Shown here piece by piece: positions 1 through 11,902 of a stretch of DNA of 64,000 nucleotides. The first letter of the stretch is position 1. Each line of letters opens with the position of its first letter. Position numbers and translations under genes: made by a program. The stretch covers positions 17,186,710-17,250,709 of the forward strand of contig OU862910.1 of assembly GCA_917880885.1 (NCBI GenBank), written 5' to 3'. The notes beneath the pieces are model-generated. The model was not told the DNA's origin. It saw only the letters and a list, made by a program, of their open reading frames with translations, and ran no database searches. The stretch comes from Limnephilus marmoratus. Taxonomy: Eukaryota > Arthropoda > Insecta > Trichoptera > Limnephilidae.

Positions 1-1903
1 ACATTGATAAGAGCCAGAGTTGTCTCTATGTGAGACAATGTGTTCACGAAATGCTTCTCTGTCCGGAGAATCAAAGGGACACTTGGTGCAGCTGAAGCTG
101 TCACCCCTGGAAGGTTCTGATATCAAAACACCCGCACCAAATGCACAATTTTCTTCACTGTTTTTACGTTTGCCAATTCTGCGCCGTTTCTTTGATTTTG
201 GAGGACTGCCAAATGAATTTTCACCATTTGTGGGCAGCTGAATATTGTTTGTTGCTTCCTCAATGGCTTTAAATTGCCTCTTTCGGTTGGTGCCTATTTT
301 AGTATACTGCACGGTCCTGATGCTGCTATCCCACGTTGACCCGTTCGTGGCACCATCGGGCAGTACTTCGGATGCTTCATTAGAAGATATACCATTACTA
401 TCATTGTCTATTATAATTTTCTTGATACTGGTTTTCATCGGGTATTCAAATCTTATATTAGAAGGCCTCTTGTACACTTCAAAGCTTTCCCGACTCTTGC
501 ATAAAGGACATTCTCTTGGCAAGGTGTGGTCATCTTCCTTATTAACTGCATACATAAATGATTTATTACACGATTTACATGTTTTTTGAACATTGTCAAA
601 TATTGTCTTTCCAGCACTTACATTTGGATTATTCGTGAAATAGAAATCCTGGGAACACACTTTACTATATTTGGTAAGAGGATACAGGTTGCACTTTTCA
701 ATATGTTTTTTTAAGAAGCCAAGAATTTGATAAGTTACATTACATCCTGGGCAGCTATACAATAACTGAGCCTTCAAATCTAAAGCGTGACCTTTAAAAT
801 GCTTCAGCATGTTGCTTTTAGATACAAGTTTATGGGAGCATGGCAGACATTGATAAAAGGTGTCGCCAATAGTAGGCAATACGCTATTATGAGACTCACT
901 GATATGTAACTGTAGAGCAGCGGCTGTGAAGCAGGCGATGGGACACTGCATACACTTGAACACCTGCTTTGTGTGGGCTTGCATATAATGCGCATAGAGG
1001 ACATCATGGCGGATTACAGATTTGCAGCCAGTAACAAAGCACTCACTGACCATACATCTCACAAAGTGGAAGCAATTATACGACAAATGCTTTTGAAATT
1101 GAGTTAAGGTATTTGCCTCGAAGCCACACTCGGGGCAGAGATGTGGTGATTTCTGTAAATGAATCATCCGGTGAGCCACAAATGAACAGTAATTCGGTAA
1201 AATCAAGAAACAAATATTGCAAGTAAATTTGGTTTGGAAATCTGGTGCTTTCATTTGAAAGTGACTACACCTCGCTAAATAGCAAGACACAAACTTTGAC
1301 ACCACTACGGTTTTACAAAGCTTACATTTAAAAGAATTGGGTGTCAGGCCACGATCAGGTGATTCTTGTTGTTTGGTTGAGTCGCTAATGTCATGTGGCT
1401 CCATGATGGCAATGGAAGAGTTGCAATTTGTCTCAATAGTTTGGCAAGCTTCAGGTGTTTGATTGGAATTCAATTTGTTTTGTATTTCAGAAGCATCGCT
1501 AAATGTTTTTTCAATAAAAGTTGAAGCATCTTCGAAAGATTTTGTGATTACTTCAACTATTGAATCTACTGGATCTACTTTGGGTATATCTACTGCAGGA
1601 CATTCTTTCTGTTTATTCTTCTGTAATATATCTAAATATCTTTTAACATTAATATAAGGTATATCCTTGTCGAGGGTAGTATCAAAGTCATTCAGAGCAT
1701 TTTGGCACTCTTCAGGATCCAGAGGGTTGACCTGAATGTCAGACAGATTTAATGTGGTCATTTGGTGAACATGTGACCGAATGTGAGACAGGGTCTTGCA
1801 TCTGTTGGTGAAGAGTAAATTGACTTTGCAAACTCTGCAGTAGAAGTTTATCTTCAGACTGCAGCGATTGATATGGAAATCAATACTCGATTTAAAAATA
1901 AAC
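1..1903 (-). CDS. ZNF532/592/687-like C2H2 zinc-finger protein, large exon (runs off window)
   Basis: The minus strand is open in one frame from the acceptor (TTTACAG at 1904-1910) to base 1, about 634 codons, with no stop. It encodes a chain of irregular C2H2 fingers such as FYCRVCKVNLLF, FTCNICFLIL, HLCPECGFEANTL, VFKCMQCPIACF, FYQCLPCSHKLV, LYSCPGCNVTYQ and FSCTKCPFDSPD, each followed by spaced His or His/Cys. A basic stretch (PPKSKKRRRIGKRKN) looks like a nuclear localisation signal, and an acidic low-complexity segment lies between the first and later fingers. The finger order and wording (a CPECG finger with long Cys spacing, then an FKC-CP finger ending in H-x3-H) resemble vertebrate ZNF532/ZNF592/ZNF687, which are chromatin-associated transcription cofactors; this is from memory of the family. 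DNA or cofactor binding in the nucleus is inferred. The C-terminus lies outside the window. Confidence 0.85.
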
Positions 1904-2062
1904 CTGTAAACAAACAAGCCAAATCATTAATCGTTTACATATTTTTTATATCACAATGATTAATTTTTACTAAGTAATCATTTAGCAACTTAAAAAAATG
2001 TTAAATGAAAAACTATGTAACCACAATATGTTTGTGTCAGTATAATACAGAAGTATTCTTAC

Positions 2063-2196
2063 TTATCTCCACAGTCCATGCACCAGAAATGTTTTATCCC
2101 CAGCTCAGCGGGGTGAATGTAATTCTCTGTAAGCTTGGTGAACACCTGCTCCCTCACCAAGTTCTGCATGTGCACTGAAGGTTTCCTCATGATTTC
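2063..2196 (-). CDS. ZNF532/592/687-like gene, upstream exon
   Basis: This 134-bp exon is bounded by an acceptor (GATGCAG, 2197-2203) and a donor (GTAAGAAT, 2055-2062). It reads EIMRKPSVHMQNLVREQVFT and ends with FWCMDCGDK; the last codon is split (AA|G) and joins the 1-1903 exon exactly in phase to give FWCMDCGDKFIFKSSIDFHI. A finger is therefore interrupted by an intron. The GD-F-x-SL-H-RC wording at this junction is the start of the zinc-finger array in ZNF592-type proteins. The initiating exon is not recognised; it lies to the right, possibly beyond 2.2 kb of repeat-rich DNA. Confidence 0.85.
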
Positions 2197-3165
2197 CTGC
2201 ATCACAAACAAACAACCAAATAACATTATCCATTAATCATCACTTTTGACTACACAGTCATTTTAATCTTTTAACCCTTGGATTGCCAGCAAAGGAAATC
2301 ACCGTACTTGCCTCGATTTTATGGTTATAATATGAATCTTAAAAAAATGCTCCTAGAAAACATTATTCACTTGGTAAGGAAATAATGAATCTTGACATTA
2401 TTCTAACTTGTCATTTCGTCACTTGCAAATAATATGTTCATTTTATCTATAAAAGCTCATTGCAAAATTCCACATAAAATGGCATAATTCAAATATTTGA
2501 AAATCATAATTTTCATAGATAAAATATTAAATTTTATAGATAAAATAAACATTTGCAAGTATTTATTTAGAGAAAAATGCTCATTTAGCTGGAAAATATT
2601 TTAGCTTTATTATATTATAAATTATAATAAAACTGAAGAATATTTTCGAATATCTTCATTATGTAATTTTTATAACATTATTAGAGAGAAAAAAAAACAG
2701 TTCACTGAATATAAGTAACAATCCTGGAGAAACTTCATAGGACAGATACACACAATTTTTAAAACACCTTATCTGGTAAGTCGGCTAAAAAATATATAAT
2801 AAAAAACGTATTTTTGCAAAAAAAACAATAATTAAGTTATTACAAAAGTTAGCCGGCGATTGTCATTTTACCCCTGGCATTCCAAGATTGAACCCAATGA
2901 TGTTATATACTGTAGACGCGTGGTAGAAATCTCAAAGTGAGAAGCCAAAAGTAAGGCAATTGCACGGTACTCGATTTCTAGTACTTTAGTACTAAACTGT
3001 CACTCGTCGAGTAAGGTCGTGTCTTACCAGTAGGAAAATTGCATTTAAAAAGTGCCAAAATGCCCTCCTGTGTGATGAGAAAAAGTTTCCATTACATGGC
3101 AAACAGTAGTAAAAGTGAAGAAATGACATTTCAATTAATTTTCATGTTTCCCGCCCGACAACGTC
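2197..3165. other. AT-rich non-coding DNA
   Basis: About 1 kb of intron or intergenic sequence upstream of the zinc-finger exon. It is full of A and T runs and short direct echoes of TTATAGATAAAAT. I see no coding potential, RNA gene or intact mobile element here. Confidence 0.6.
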
Positions 3166-3171
3166 TTATGG

Positions 3172-4050
3172 TACGGCCACACTGAGGCCAACTTTCAACT
3201 TAAAACTTTCGGACGATTGTGTAGAAGGGTAGTTCGTGCGTTGGAAGTTCGAGTTGGAAGTTTGGCTTCGGTGTGGAAGTAGCATATCTTTTGGGTGAAA
3301 TGCAGATCCTGCCAATGTCTGGAAATTTAATAAAAAGGCACTTTCTATATGGGAAAAGTGTGGAGAAGCTGAATAAAAATTAAAGCGCGCTCGGCAAAAT
3401 TGAGGGAGATACAGCCGTTCAAAGTATTGAGAAAATGTAACTATGACAGCCCGGCGGCTATTGCGTATTGCGTCACTGTTATGTTGGTATCCCTGATACA
3501 AACAAGAGGTAGATACAAACCCTGCTTTGCCAAACAAACCATTCAAAACCTGGGATGTTTTTTAAAGTAAAGATAAAATACACAATCCCGCTAGACAAAC
3601 CATTCAAAAACGTAGGCTGTTTTTTAAAGTAAAGATAACATACACAATCCCGCTAGACAAACCCTGCTTTGCCAGACAAACCATTTAAAAACGTAGGCTG
3701 TTTTTTAAAGTAAAGATAACATTCACAAGCCCGCTAGAAAAATTTCATAATTACGCGTCTCGTCATGTATCCCACGAAGTCGGCTACAATCGTATCTAGC
3801 GCTTGTTTGTATCAGGTCAGGGATACCAACATATCAGTGACAAAATGGCGTGCGGGTTGTCGTAGTAGTATGCTTTGCGGTGAAAAACAGTTCAAAAATC
3901 GTTGTTTTTTTTTTAAGTTCAAAAATTTTTTCTGTTGCTTTCCGCACTTTTTTTCACCTTCCAAATTAAAGTGCCCAACTTAAAACGCGGTAAAAACATG
4001 GTTTTTTGCAAAAAAACAAACATTGGCAGGATCTGCATTTCTCCCTATCT
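3172..4050. repeat. Fold-back element with internal tandem repeats
   Basis: Two inverted pairs are nested. GAAATGCAGATCCTGCCAAT (3298-3317) is repeated in inverse near 4022-4043, and a 35-bp block around 3476-3511 (TATGTTGGTATCCCTGATAC) reappears inverted at 3804-3842 with a small indel. Between the inner arms lie three tandem copies (about 3531-3740) of a 62-80-bp unit containing GGCTGTTTTTTAAAGTAAAG and CAATCCCGCTAGACAAACC. No transposase is present. This looks like a non-autonomous fold-back DNA element; the outer ends and any target duplication are not clear. Confidence 0.6.
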
Positions 4051-5097
4051 TTTTAATACATGAATAACTTTTGAATTAAGAAATTACCGAAAACCGCTGA
4101 AAACAAAAGAGTGTTGCTTACTTGCCAAATTATTTTGCGAGTACGTGAGACTATGGCAAGTCTATTTATATAACATCATTGGTTGAACCAACATTTTTAG
4201 AAATGATGTTTCACAAATAAATTTATTTGGATGACAAAAAATTCCTCTAATGAGCTTTCTTTGTTTCACTGTGTTTCCCGTATCATAATAACCTTTAATA
4301 CAATACATCTACGTTTATGTCGACAGTACTGTGCTGGAGGCGGTTTGCATTGACTAGGCGCGCTGATAGATTGGTGTTCAGAAGCTAAACTTATATTGTA
4401 GTCTTAAACTAACAGACTGAATCACTGGAAAACAAGACAATATGCAAAAGAAAGAATTGACATTACTTCATTTATCACATTTATTAAATATTTCTTATGA
4501 TAGCTTAAAGTCCATCAAATTTCATAGTTAGCATTCAAGCTGGTAGTAACCAAATATGAAAATAAAAAAATATGTCAATACATTTTTACACTGCTGAGAA
4601 TCAAATCTACTGTCAACTATTATGCCTGTGTCAGACCACGCTATAAGTAGCAAGCGTTTTCGGGCGTGGCCTATACACATTATAAATGTTGATATATAAT
4701 CTCTTACATTATATAACACGCAAAGCCTCGAATAGCACTTCTGCGATATCTTTTTAAATGTTCAATCTAACATTATTCCAAGGTCGCGTAAATACCATTT
4801 CTTTGCGAGGGACCTTCACCTTGACAGCTGACAGCCGCATGACCATAGCAGCTCCCTATTCAATCTGACCCCCTCTCCTGCCCTAGGCAGGAGTGAGGGT
4901 TGCATTAATTTTCAAATATTGCCTGGCTAGCAAATCACAGCATATTGCCACGCCCACACTTATAACGCGTATTTGGTATATTTGACAAAATATTGATCTT
5001 ATTTGCCTAGTCAGCAAATACCAAGCACGCTTTACCGCACACTTGACGGTTTTCTGACGCACATCAAAGGAGTCAAAGCAAATAAAACCATCTACAC

Positions 5098-5646
5098 TAG
5101 AGATGCCACAAATAGTGATTTTGCCGAATACCGAATATTCGGCTAGGCTCTTGGCCGAATCACCGAATATTTGGCGACACTTAGTACATTTCGCGGATGA
5201 CAGGTTCCGACCTGCATCATTGAAGGCGTGCGGTAACAACGCCGTGGGCGTATTTGTTTCATTTGCAAGTAGGTCGTGTCACAACATGCATTATTTCGTC
5301 GTAAGAAAGCAATACTGCTGTAACCGCCATTACCTACGAAAATACTTTTGAGGATTTTGAGGTGTGTACATCAGTTAAAAAGTGTATGGTTGACAAAACG
5401 GCTAGTTTTTCCAGCGTCGTACAGTTCTTCTTTATCATCAATTTGTTAATTGTTACATCAAATTGTGTTACTTATAGGGGGTATATCTTTAAAAATATCA
5501 CTGTTCGTTCGTGAAAAGCTTTACGAAATGGCACTATTTGGTATTCGGTCGAATGGTTTGCAATATTCAGCCGAATACCGAATAGTAAAAAAAGTGGCCA
5601 AATAGGCCAAATACCGAATAGTAGTCGAATATTCGTGGCATCTCTA
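5098..5646. mobile_element. hAT-type MITE (TIR TAGAGATGCCAC)
   Basis: The ends are inverted (TAGAGATGCCAC left, GTGGCATCTCTA right) and flanked by a near-perfect 8-bp target duplication: ATCTACAC at 5090-5097 and ATCTATAC at 5647-5654. The interior repeats the words CCGAATATTCG and CCGAATAC in both orientations near each end. The 549-bp element has no coding capacity; the 8-bp duplication and the TAGAGATG end point to the hAT superfamily. Confidence 0.85.
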
Positions 5647-5654
5647 ATCTATAC

Positions 5655-7302
5655 GTTTGTCAGCATCCACCAGCGCCTTGCACAATCACAAATACGCAAC
5701 ACCAAGTAAAGTGGCATCATTAGGTGGTATATTTGTTATATTTTTTTCTAAAATGACAGCGGTTGCCAGATATAAAGTGTGTCGGTGATAATATTTCTTT
5801 AGCAGATGGAAAAGACCATTAAATTTAATAATAATAATTAAAGATAATAATACTTAAGATCTTACCAAATTAAATTTTGAACCAGAAGGTGTGTTGACCT
5901 GTTTTGTTGAATGACTTTTAAAATCAGTCATTTTGATTATCATTTTATCAGTTTTGTTTGAGTAGTTTCTGCCAAGAGTGGGTATTGTTAATCAAAGGAA
6001 GGGGCTGGAATCAGATCCTGCTGTAATCAGAATTTAAAATGTAATAGCGAGTAAGTTATGTACAGCTATCATTAAAATAACTCACCATTATTGACACAAT
6101 GTTCATATTCATTCCATGTGCAGAATATTATTATAATGAAGTGTCACTCACCAGTGACCATTGTATGGCTTCATTCGATCTCATTTTTCGACAGAGTAAA
6201 AAACGTTAAGTTACAAACTGGAGAATAAGTTCAAATTAAAACTGAATCTATTTTTATGCCCTTCAATAATTATTATCAATAGTATCCAGAAACGCAATTT
6301 TTGACTATCTTTTTGATTCTAATTTTTGCAATCTTCGCTTTGGTTCGTGTTCCTCTATTTTGTGAATGTCTATGGTTTTATCAAACAAAGACAATGTAGA
6401 TATCGCATTGAAAATAGAATCACAATAATATTGAATTTTCGAATGAAAATCATTGAGGTATAATATATCAATGATGAAAATTAAGTTTATTCATTGACGT
6501 CTAATTTTGACGCACAAAATTCAAGTATTTACGTCAAAAGGGAACGAAATGAAAGAAACAAAAAATTTAAGATCTCATGCGGAAAAAATTATAACAATTT
6601 AATTTTTTTTTTAAATTAAAATTTTCCTACTTAGATAGTGTTACGCGTAGGTACGTCGGTCGAGCTGTAGTGCCACGGGGATTGGTATATTTATGGTGCC
6701 ACGCGATTCGCAAAGCGCATTGTACGAGGACCGCCGTAATACAAACAAAAATTAAGTCTTAGGATTGTACTTTTTGCGCATTACAGATATACAGATTGAT
6801 AAAAAAACTTTTTATAACAAAATCAAACTATATGTCAAAAGCATCCTTAAAGGGTCTATACACTATTCGATTTGCAGAACCCAGCATGCTGGGGTTCATT
6901 ATTTTGATCAAAATATAGTAAATTTAATTAATGTAGGTACTTTTAGTAAGTTTTTATTTTCTCTAATTCAAACCATTATTGTTTTTATCCGTATCCACGT
7001 CAAATACGATCAATAAACAGTTTTGGAAATAGTACGGGAAAGTCCAACGAGATTTCATAACCTCAAAATCTTAGCTGTCAATTTGGCCAATTCGCCTTGC
7101 ATCGACCATATTATAAATAAACCAATCCCGCAAGGACAATCCCATTTTTTTGCTCATGGAAAAAACTTAATTTTTAGTGACATCTCTTGTACTTTCTAGA
7201 AACTAGTGATTGCAAAGAAATTACCATAAACCAATGACGTTATATATATCATAGACAACAATAATGTCTTGCCAGATTGGCACAAATATTTTTAATTCTA
7301 AA
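5655..7302. other. Unassigned non-coding DNA
   Basis: AT-rich sequence with no supported gene. A short G+C-richer patch (about 6640-6740, with palindromic bits such as GTGCCACG) stands out but matches nothing I recognise. Open frames here lack splice signals and family motifs. Confidence 0.5.
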
Positions 7303-7310
7303 CTCACACC

Positions 7311-7557
7311 CATGGGCGTAGCCAGGTTTTGATTTAGGGTGGGGCAAAAAATAAAAATCTAGAGTAGGTACCAAAAGAGTAGGCATCTAAACATATTTAT
7401 GTTTTAGGCTCTATGAATAGAAATAATATGAACGGAAGAAGGAAAAATCATCACATGAAGTGTTGTAAATTTCAAAATACTACTCGGTCGACAATCCCAG
7501 AGGTCAGGCATTGGCCAGCCAGGGTGGGGCAAATGCCCCACCTTGCCTACGCCCATG
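7311..7557. mobile_element. hAT-type MITE (TIR CATGGGCGTAG)
   Basis: This 247-bp element starts CATGGGCGTAGCCAGG and ends TTGCCTACGCCCATG. It is flanked by an exact 8-bp duplication, CTCACACC (7303-7310 and 7558-7565). A GGGTGGGGCAAA motif occurs just inside both ends. Removing the element and one duplication rejoins the surrounding Penelope-like remnant without a visible gap. No coding capacity. Confidence 0.9.
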
Positions 7558-7566
7558 CTCACACCT

Positions 7567-7990
7567 TTTAAAAAATGCGTTTTCGAAAGGTACCGAACGT
7601 CAACTTAACTCCTTCTCGTCCCTCCTAAATTTAATCCACAATAAAATTCAGTTCACATTAGAATTAGGTATTAATTGTAGTTTAAATTTCCTAGACCTAT
7701 CCTTATTAATAATAAATTCAATTATAATATTTATAGAAAACCCACCTTTACAGATACCGTAATTCATAGTACTTCAAACCATCCCATTTTTTATAAACCT
7801 TCTGCCTTTCATTCTATGGTCCACAGACTTGTCACTATTCCTTTATCTAACATTAACTTCACTGAAGAACTCTCTAAAATCAAATCTATTGCAATAAATA
7901 ACGGATACTCCCATACCTTGATAGTATCCTTGCAAAAAAAACTAAATTTCATATCTACTAAAAAATCCAATATAATAAATAGGACTCCAG
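7567..7990 (+). pseudogene. Penelope-like element reverse transcriptase, C-terminal fragment
   Basis: Two overlapping plus-strand frames carry conserved wording of the C-terminal part of Penelope-like RTs: IQFTLELG..NFLDL around 7648-7710, then HRLVTIPLS and ELSKIKSIAINNGY around 7820-7910. Frames are shifted between the two parts (near 7770), and the GIY-YIG endonuclease expected further downstream is absent; the copy is cut off by the inverted array at 7994. Assignment rests on recalled family motifs. It is dead as a protein-coding gene. Confidence 0.65.
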
Positions 7991-7993
7991 ATA

Positions 7994-8450
7994 CTAATAT
8001 CTACAGCTTGTATGTCGCCTATGTCGGACGAATATCTACAGCTCATATGTTGGACTAATATCTATGAACTTCAGAGTGTTGACTAATATCTACAAAGCTA
8101 AGGTCGGACGAATATCTATGACGGTCCCAGTGTTGACTAAAATCTACAGAGCGTAGGTTGGAGTAATCAGCTAAATCCAATAGTCCAATATTAGGGATTT
8201 TTACATACATACTTACATAAATTAAGTTTTTTAAACTGCATACACAATATTACGTTATTCCAATATGCTATACATATTTGCAAATCCAACCTCTACCAGT
8301 GCTGTAGATATTCGTCAACACTTTGGTTCTCATAGATATTAGTCAGCAGTTTGAGCTGTAGATATTCGTCAACACTTTGGTTCTCATAGATATTAGTCAA
8401 CAGTTTTAGCTGTAGATATTCATCAACACTTTGGTTCTCATAGATATTAG
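7994..8450. repeat. Inverted arrays of a 54-bp unit
   Basis: On the right, 54-bp units starting GCTGTAGATATTCGTCAACA repeat at 8301, 8355 and (partial) 8409. On the left (7994-8150) a looser array of the inverse words ACTAATATCTACAGC, GACGAATATCTAC and GTGTTGACTAATATCTA repeats at least five times. The arms can fold on each other around about 8165-8300. The array interrupts the Penelope-like remnant. Superfamily unknown. Confidence 0.75.
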
Positions 8451-8452
8451 TT

Positions 8453-8984
8453 CGATTTTTTGAATTCCTTTAGATATTAGTAGACGCCTCCATAAATAGT
8501 ACACCCATCATCATAGACAATAAAAATTATATTCATAAATAATTTTTCATCCTAATGTGTTTCAATATTTCCTACGGAAATTAAAGCTGCTTTCTACGCT
8601 AATAAAAACCTGGGTAAACTATTGATAAATTCTGATGATAAATAAATGTTGATGTTCTCTCTCCCTCTTCTACTTTTCATTTAAATAATCTGTAATCCTG
8701 TACTTCACTTAACATATTTTTTATTCACCCCAAGGAAGGTTCAGGTCAAACCGAAACTGGTTGGTTTTAAAAAATATAATAAAGTGGAATTAAACAATGT
8801 TATTTTATTGTCATTATAATTATGTGGGTGTTTAAAGTGTTTGCTACCGGGGGAAATTTTTAATAAACATCGTCACCCTTAAAATTTAGCTGTAATCAGT
8901 TACGATCTTTTAGCAATTATGGCACGATATGCGTTAGTGTACCATTAATCCGATTGCGGTGAAACTTTTGTACGAATGCTCGTA
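8453..8984. other. Non-coding DNA between repeats
   Basis: I see no gene or recognisable element in this stretch apart from short AT-rich runs. Confidence 0.5.
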
Positions 8985-9510
8985 AAGGTTTCTATATATA
9001 ATGGTAAGCTCTGGCCTTACGAAATTTGTATATTTCATATAGTTCTGCGGCAGAAGGGGGATCCGGGAGGGAAACTAATGAAGGGGCGAGGGCAAAGGAG
9101 GAGGGGTTCGCGGGAAGGTAGAAAAGGAACGTGGGAGGGGAGAGTTGAACGCGGAGGTCTGCGGAAGGGGGGAAGGTGGAAGGGGATGCCACAGGGGGAC
9201 GGAGACGCATTGAAAAGGACATGCAGGAGAGGGTGGTGGACGAGGGAGGAATTGCAAAGGAGACATAGTAGCAGTAGGGGATAGCAGGAGGTAAATTTGA
9301 AAAATCCATCTTTCTCACACGTATACTTAGGACAGCTGTATGTGGCCTTCTTACATTCCATTGGAAAGCCTTCTGATTTATTCGTATTCACATCAGACCG
9401 AAATACAAATAATATTGGGTATCTAAAAGCGCTTCAATAAACAAAATTAAATCACAACACTTTCTTTCTTTGAGTGGCATAGCAACGCAAGCCGGGTACT
9501 TGCCAGTTAG
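8985..9510 (+). mobile_element. Degenerate non-autonomous Helitron
   Basis: It contains the internal landmarks shared by the other Helitrons here: TATATAATGGTAAGCTCTGGC, then a purine-rich tract (9040-9290), then GGCATAGCAACGCAAGCCGG and the end GGTACTTGCCAGTTAG. The 3' end carries TTAG rather than CTAG. A related fragment of the 3' region recurs at 9705-9790. The open frames in the purine tract are compositional artefacts. Confidence 0.6.
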
Positions 9511-9799
9511 TATATAAAGAAGCATGTCTGTGGAGGAAAACACGGCTTTTTTGTTTGAAGTGAAAACTTCTTTAGCATCGTTGCGATTTGAAATTCGATG
9601 AAGCGAAAAACAGTGAAACTAAAAAGAGACAAACACATATGTACATCTTTAGGACTTAGTAGATAGTATAATCGGTCTCCTCTTTGTGCGGTGCTTCGTA
9701 GCCTCCCTCGCTTCAATAAATAAAATTAAAACACAACACTTTCTTTCTTTGATTGGCATCGCATAGCCGGGTACTCACCACTACTTTGGTTTTCTGAAG

Positions 9800-10271
9800 G
9801 TTTTAATTTTACCGCATTTGAATAGCGCTCTGATTTTTTTAATGTAAACTTAGTTTTATTCTAAGATTGATGAAATTTTGCACACTCGACCTTCAAAATA
9901 AAAAGGTGACATTCCTGTTCCTTCCACAATACTTAAGGTGATGCATCACTAAGTTATATTACATTATATCATCATCTACATAAGGAGTGTGGTGAACATA
10001 TGTCTTAAGGTATGAAAGAGACAGCATGAGTAACGTATAAAAGGGTATGATTGTTGTCCATGCATTCTCTTTGCAAATAGGCTTCTTAGAAGAACACTGT
10101 ACAGATCTCCTAATAAACATAACGAAGTCTACTACCCATGACTTATTATTGTCTCACACCCTGTACTGAGATCACCATCAAATCGAAGATTAGAAGTCCA
10201 GAATATCATAAGGAGCGTCATTGCGAAATGTCACAAAACTGCGCTATATAAATATAATGTTATTATTATTA
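9800..10271. other. Non-coding DNA
   Basis: No gene found. A short TTATTATTATTAT run immediately precedes the SINE body at 10272. Confidence 0.5.
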
Positions 10272-10508
10272 TCGCCCTGGTGTAAGACCACCATTCAGTA
10301 TTGAAACGTTGCTTGAAATGGCTTTAGCCGTGTTTGGTGACCAGATCTGAATAGCCAGGTACTTCCCCACCTTCCTCTTTCCTATCTCCTTCCCCTCCCC
10401 ACTACCTTCAGCCTCACAACATACCCCAATTGGGGATGCCATAGTCCCACTGGCTCCAGACAGCAGCAGTTGGGACTCTTGTGCAGTATTAATGTAAAAA
10501 AAAAAAAT
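10272..10508 (+). mobile_element. SINE family A body with A-tail
   Basis: The sequence GGTGTAAGACCACCATTCAG through CTTGTGCAGTATTAATG, ending in an A-run (10497-10508), recurs at 14190, 21608, 21905 (inverted) and 58497. The inverted copy at 21905-22284 joins this body to a tRNA-like head, which identifies the family as a tRNA-derived SINE. This copy lacks the head. Confidence 0.75.
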
Positions 10509-10793
10509 TCCAAAATAACTGTCTACGTCTGATTTCGAAAAACTCTACATAAAATCCGGGCAACATCGGGGACTTTGCTTCAACTAGTAATATTACAAAA
10601 GATATAGACAGTCCACCAATTCGAATTTTTACTCGAAAATGGCTGAGGCCAAAGGGCTGGCAGGTAATTTTTTTGAGGAAAACATATTATACAAATTTAA
10701 TAACTTGTAGGTACATTCTAATTCTGATCTAGCTTGGGATGTTCACCATTACATTTGATGACAATCAGCGCTATTTAGAAATTTCGATATGTA

Positions 10794-11653
10794 CGAGGGC
10801 TGTCTGTAAAATAAGGTCTCCAAGGTGCTGCGGTCACGAGGAACAATTTTACGCGAGATTCGGCAACACTGGCGTGTAGCCTAGTTTCCCTACAAAATAC
10901 CACCATGCTGCACTCTCTGCAACACTTAGTCTCGGCGTGGCAGCCCTTAGCGATGGAGCTTCCGTTTGCCGCACCCACCAGATGTGAATTACACTCTATA
11001 ATTAGTTTTTTTTTGCGCAAAGAACAAGACCCCAGTAAAAATTCAACCTCAGCTACTTGAAGTGTACGGAAAACAGTGCATGAGTGCGAAAACGTGCGCA
11101 AACGGCACAGAGAAAATCGTGCCGGTCAGCCATCGTTTTCAGATGAAAAAATTGTCAAAGTGGAAAAAACAATTATTGCAGATAGACGGGTGACGGTTCG
11201 GGAACTCTGTGATTTGATCCATAGTAAGACCACTATTGACAAGATTTTGACAGAACATTTGGGAGACTACAAAGTCTGCCTAAGGTGGATCCCAAAATGC
11301 TCACGGAAGATTATAAACAATAACGGGTTGAAGCAGCCCGCGAATTCCTTGAGTGCTGGTGAAGAATTTTTGGACTCAATTGCGACTGGGGACGAGACCC
11401 GGATACACTATACGACACCAGAGACAAAGGAACAATCCCAATGGCGTCATTCAGATTCGCCAAAGCAAAGTTTAAAAACGAATTACAGAGCGTAACTCAC
11501 ACCTGGCGGGTGCGGCGAGTGGAAGTTCCATCGCGAACGACTGCCACACCGAGACTAAGCGTCACAGAGGTTGCAATGTGGTGTAGGATTAAGTGTAAAA
11601 TCGTTTCTCGCCACCGCAGCACCTTGGAGACCTTATTTTACAGACAGCCCTCG
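10794..11653 (+). mobile_element. mariner element with 41-bp inverted terminal repeats
   Basis: The first 41 bases (CGAGGGCTGTCTGTAAAATA...) are repeated exactly in inverse at the right end. The left flank is TA as expected for mariner; the right flank has drifted to AG. At 860 bp it is shorter than full-length mariners of about 1.3 kb because of internal deletion. The two preserved ends mean it could in principle have been mobilised by a related transposase. Confidence 0.88.
11076..11470 (+). pseudogene. mariner transposase, deleted remnant
   Basis: The frame shows mariner N-terminal wording: a GQPSFSDEKIVKVEKTI helix-turn-helix segment, RRVTVRELCDLI, TTIDKILTEHLG, a degenerate WIPK, and the first catalytic region as ATGDETRIHYTTPETKEQS. 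Parts of the linker and the whole C-terminal catalytic region (the HD-x34-D segment) are missing. The tail after about 11470 is non-homologous filler before the right inverted repeat. Not functional. Confidence 0.8.
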
Positions 11654-11902
11654 AGTCTATTAAATATCGATTCCCAGCCTGTTTTAGCTTTTGATCTAAT
11701 TAAGATCTAACGATAATCATAAAAACATGACCACTAACTTAACGGAGGTGCAGAATTGGCGTTTAACAGGGCCCGTTTAAATGTAAAAAAATGGAAAATT
11801 AGGCTAATTGTTGATCTGGTGGTCATCAAATGCAGGGGAGTTTTGGAACACTTCCACCTTAATATATAGTTAAATAAATAGAAATTAATGTAGTTACAAA
11901 TG

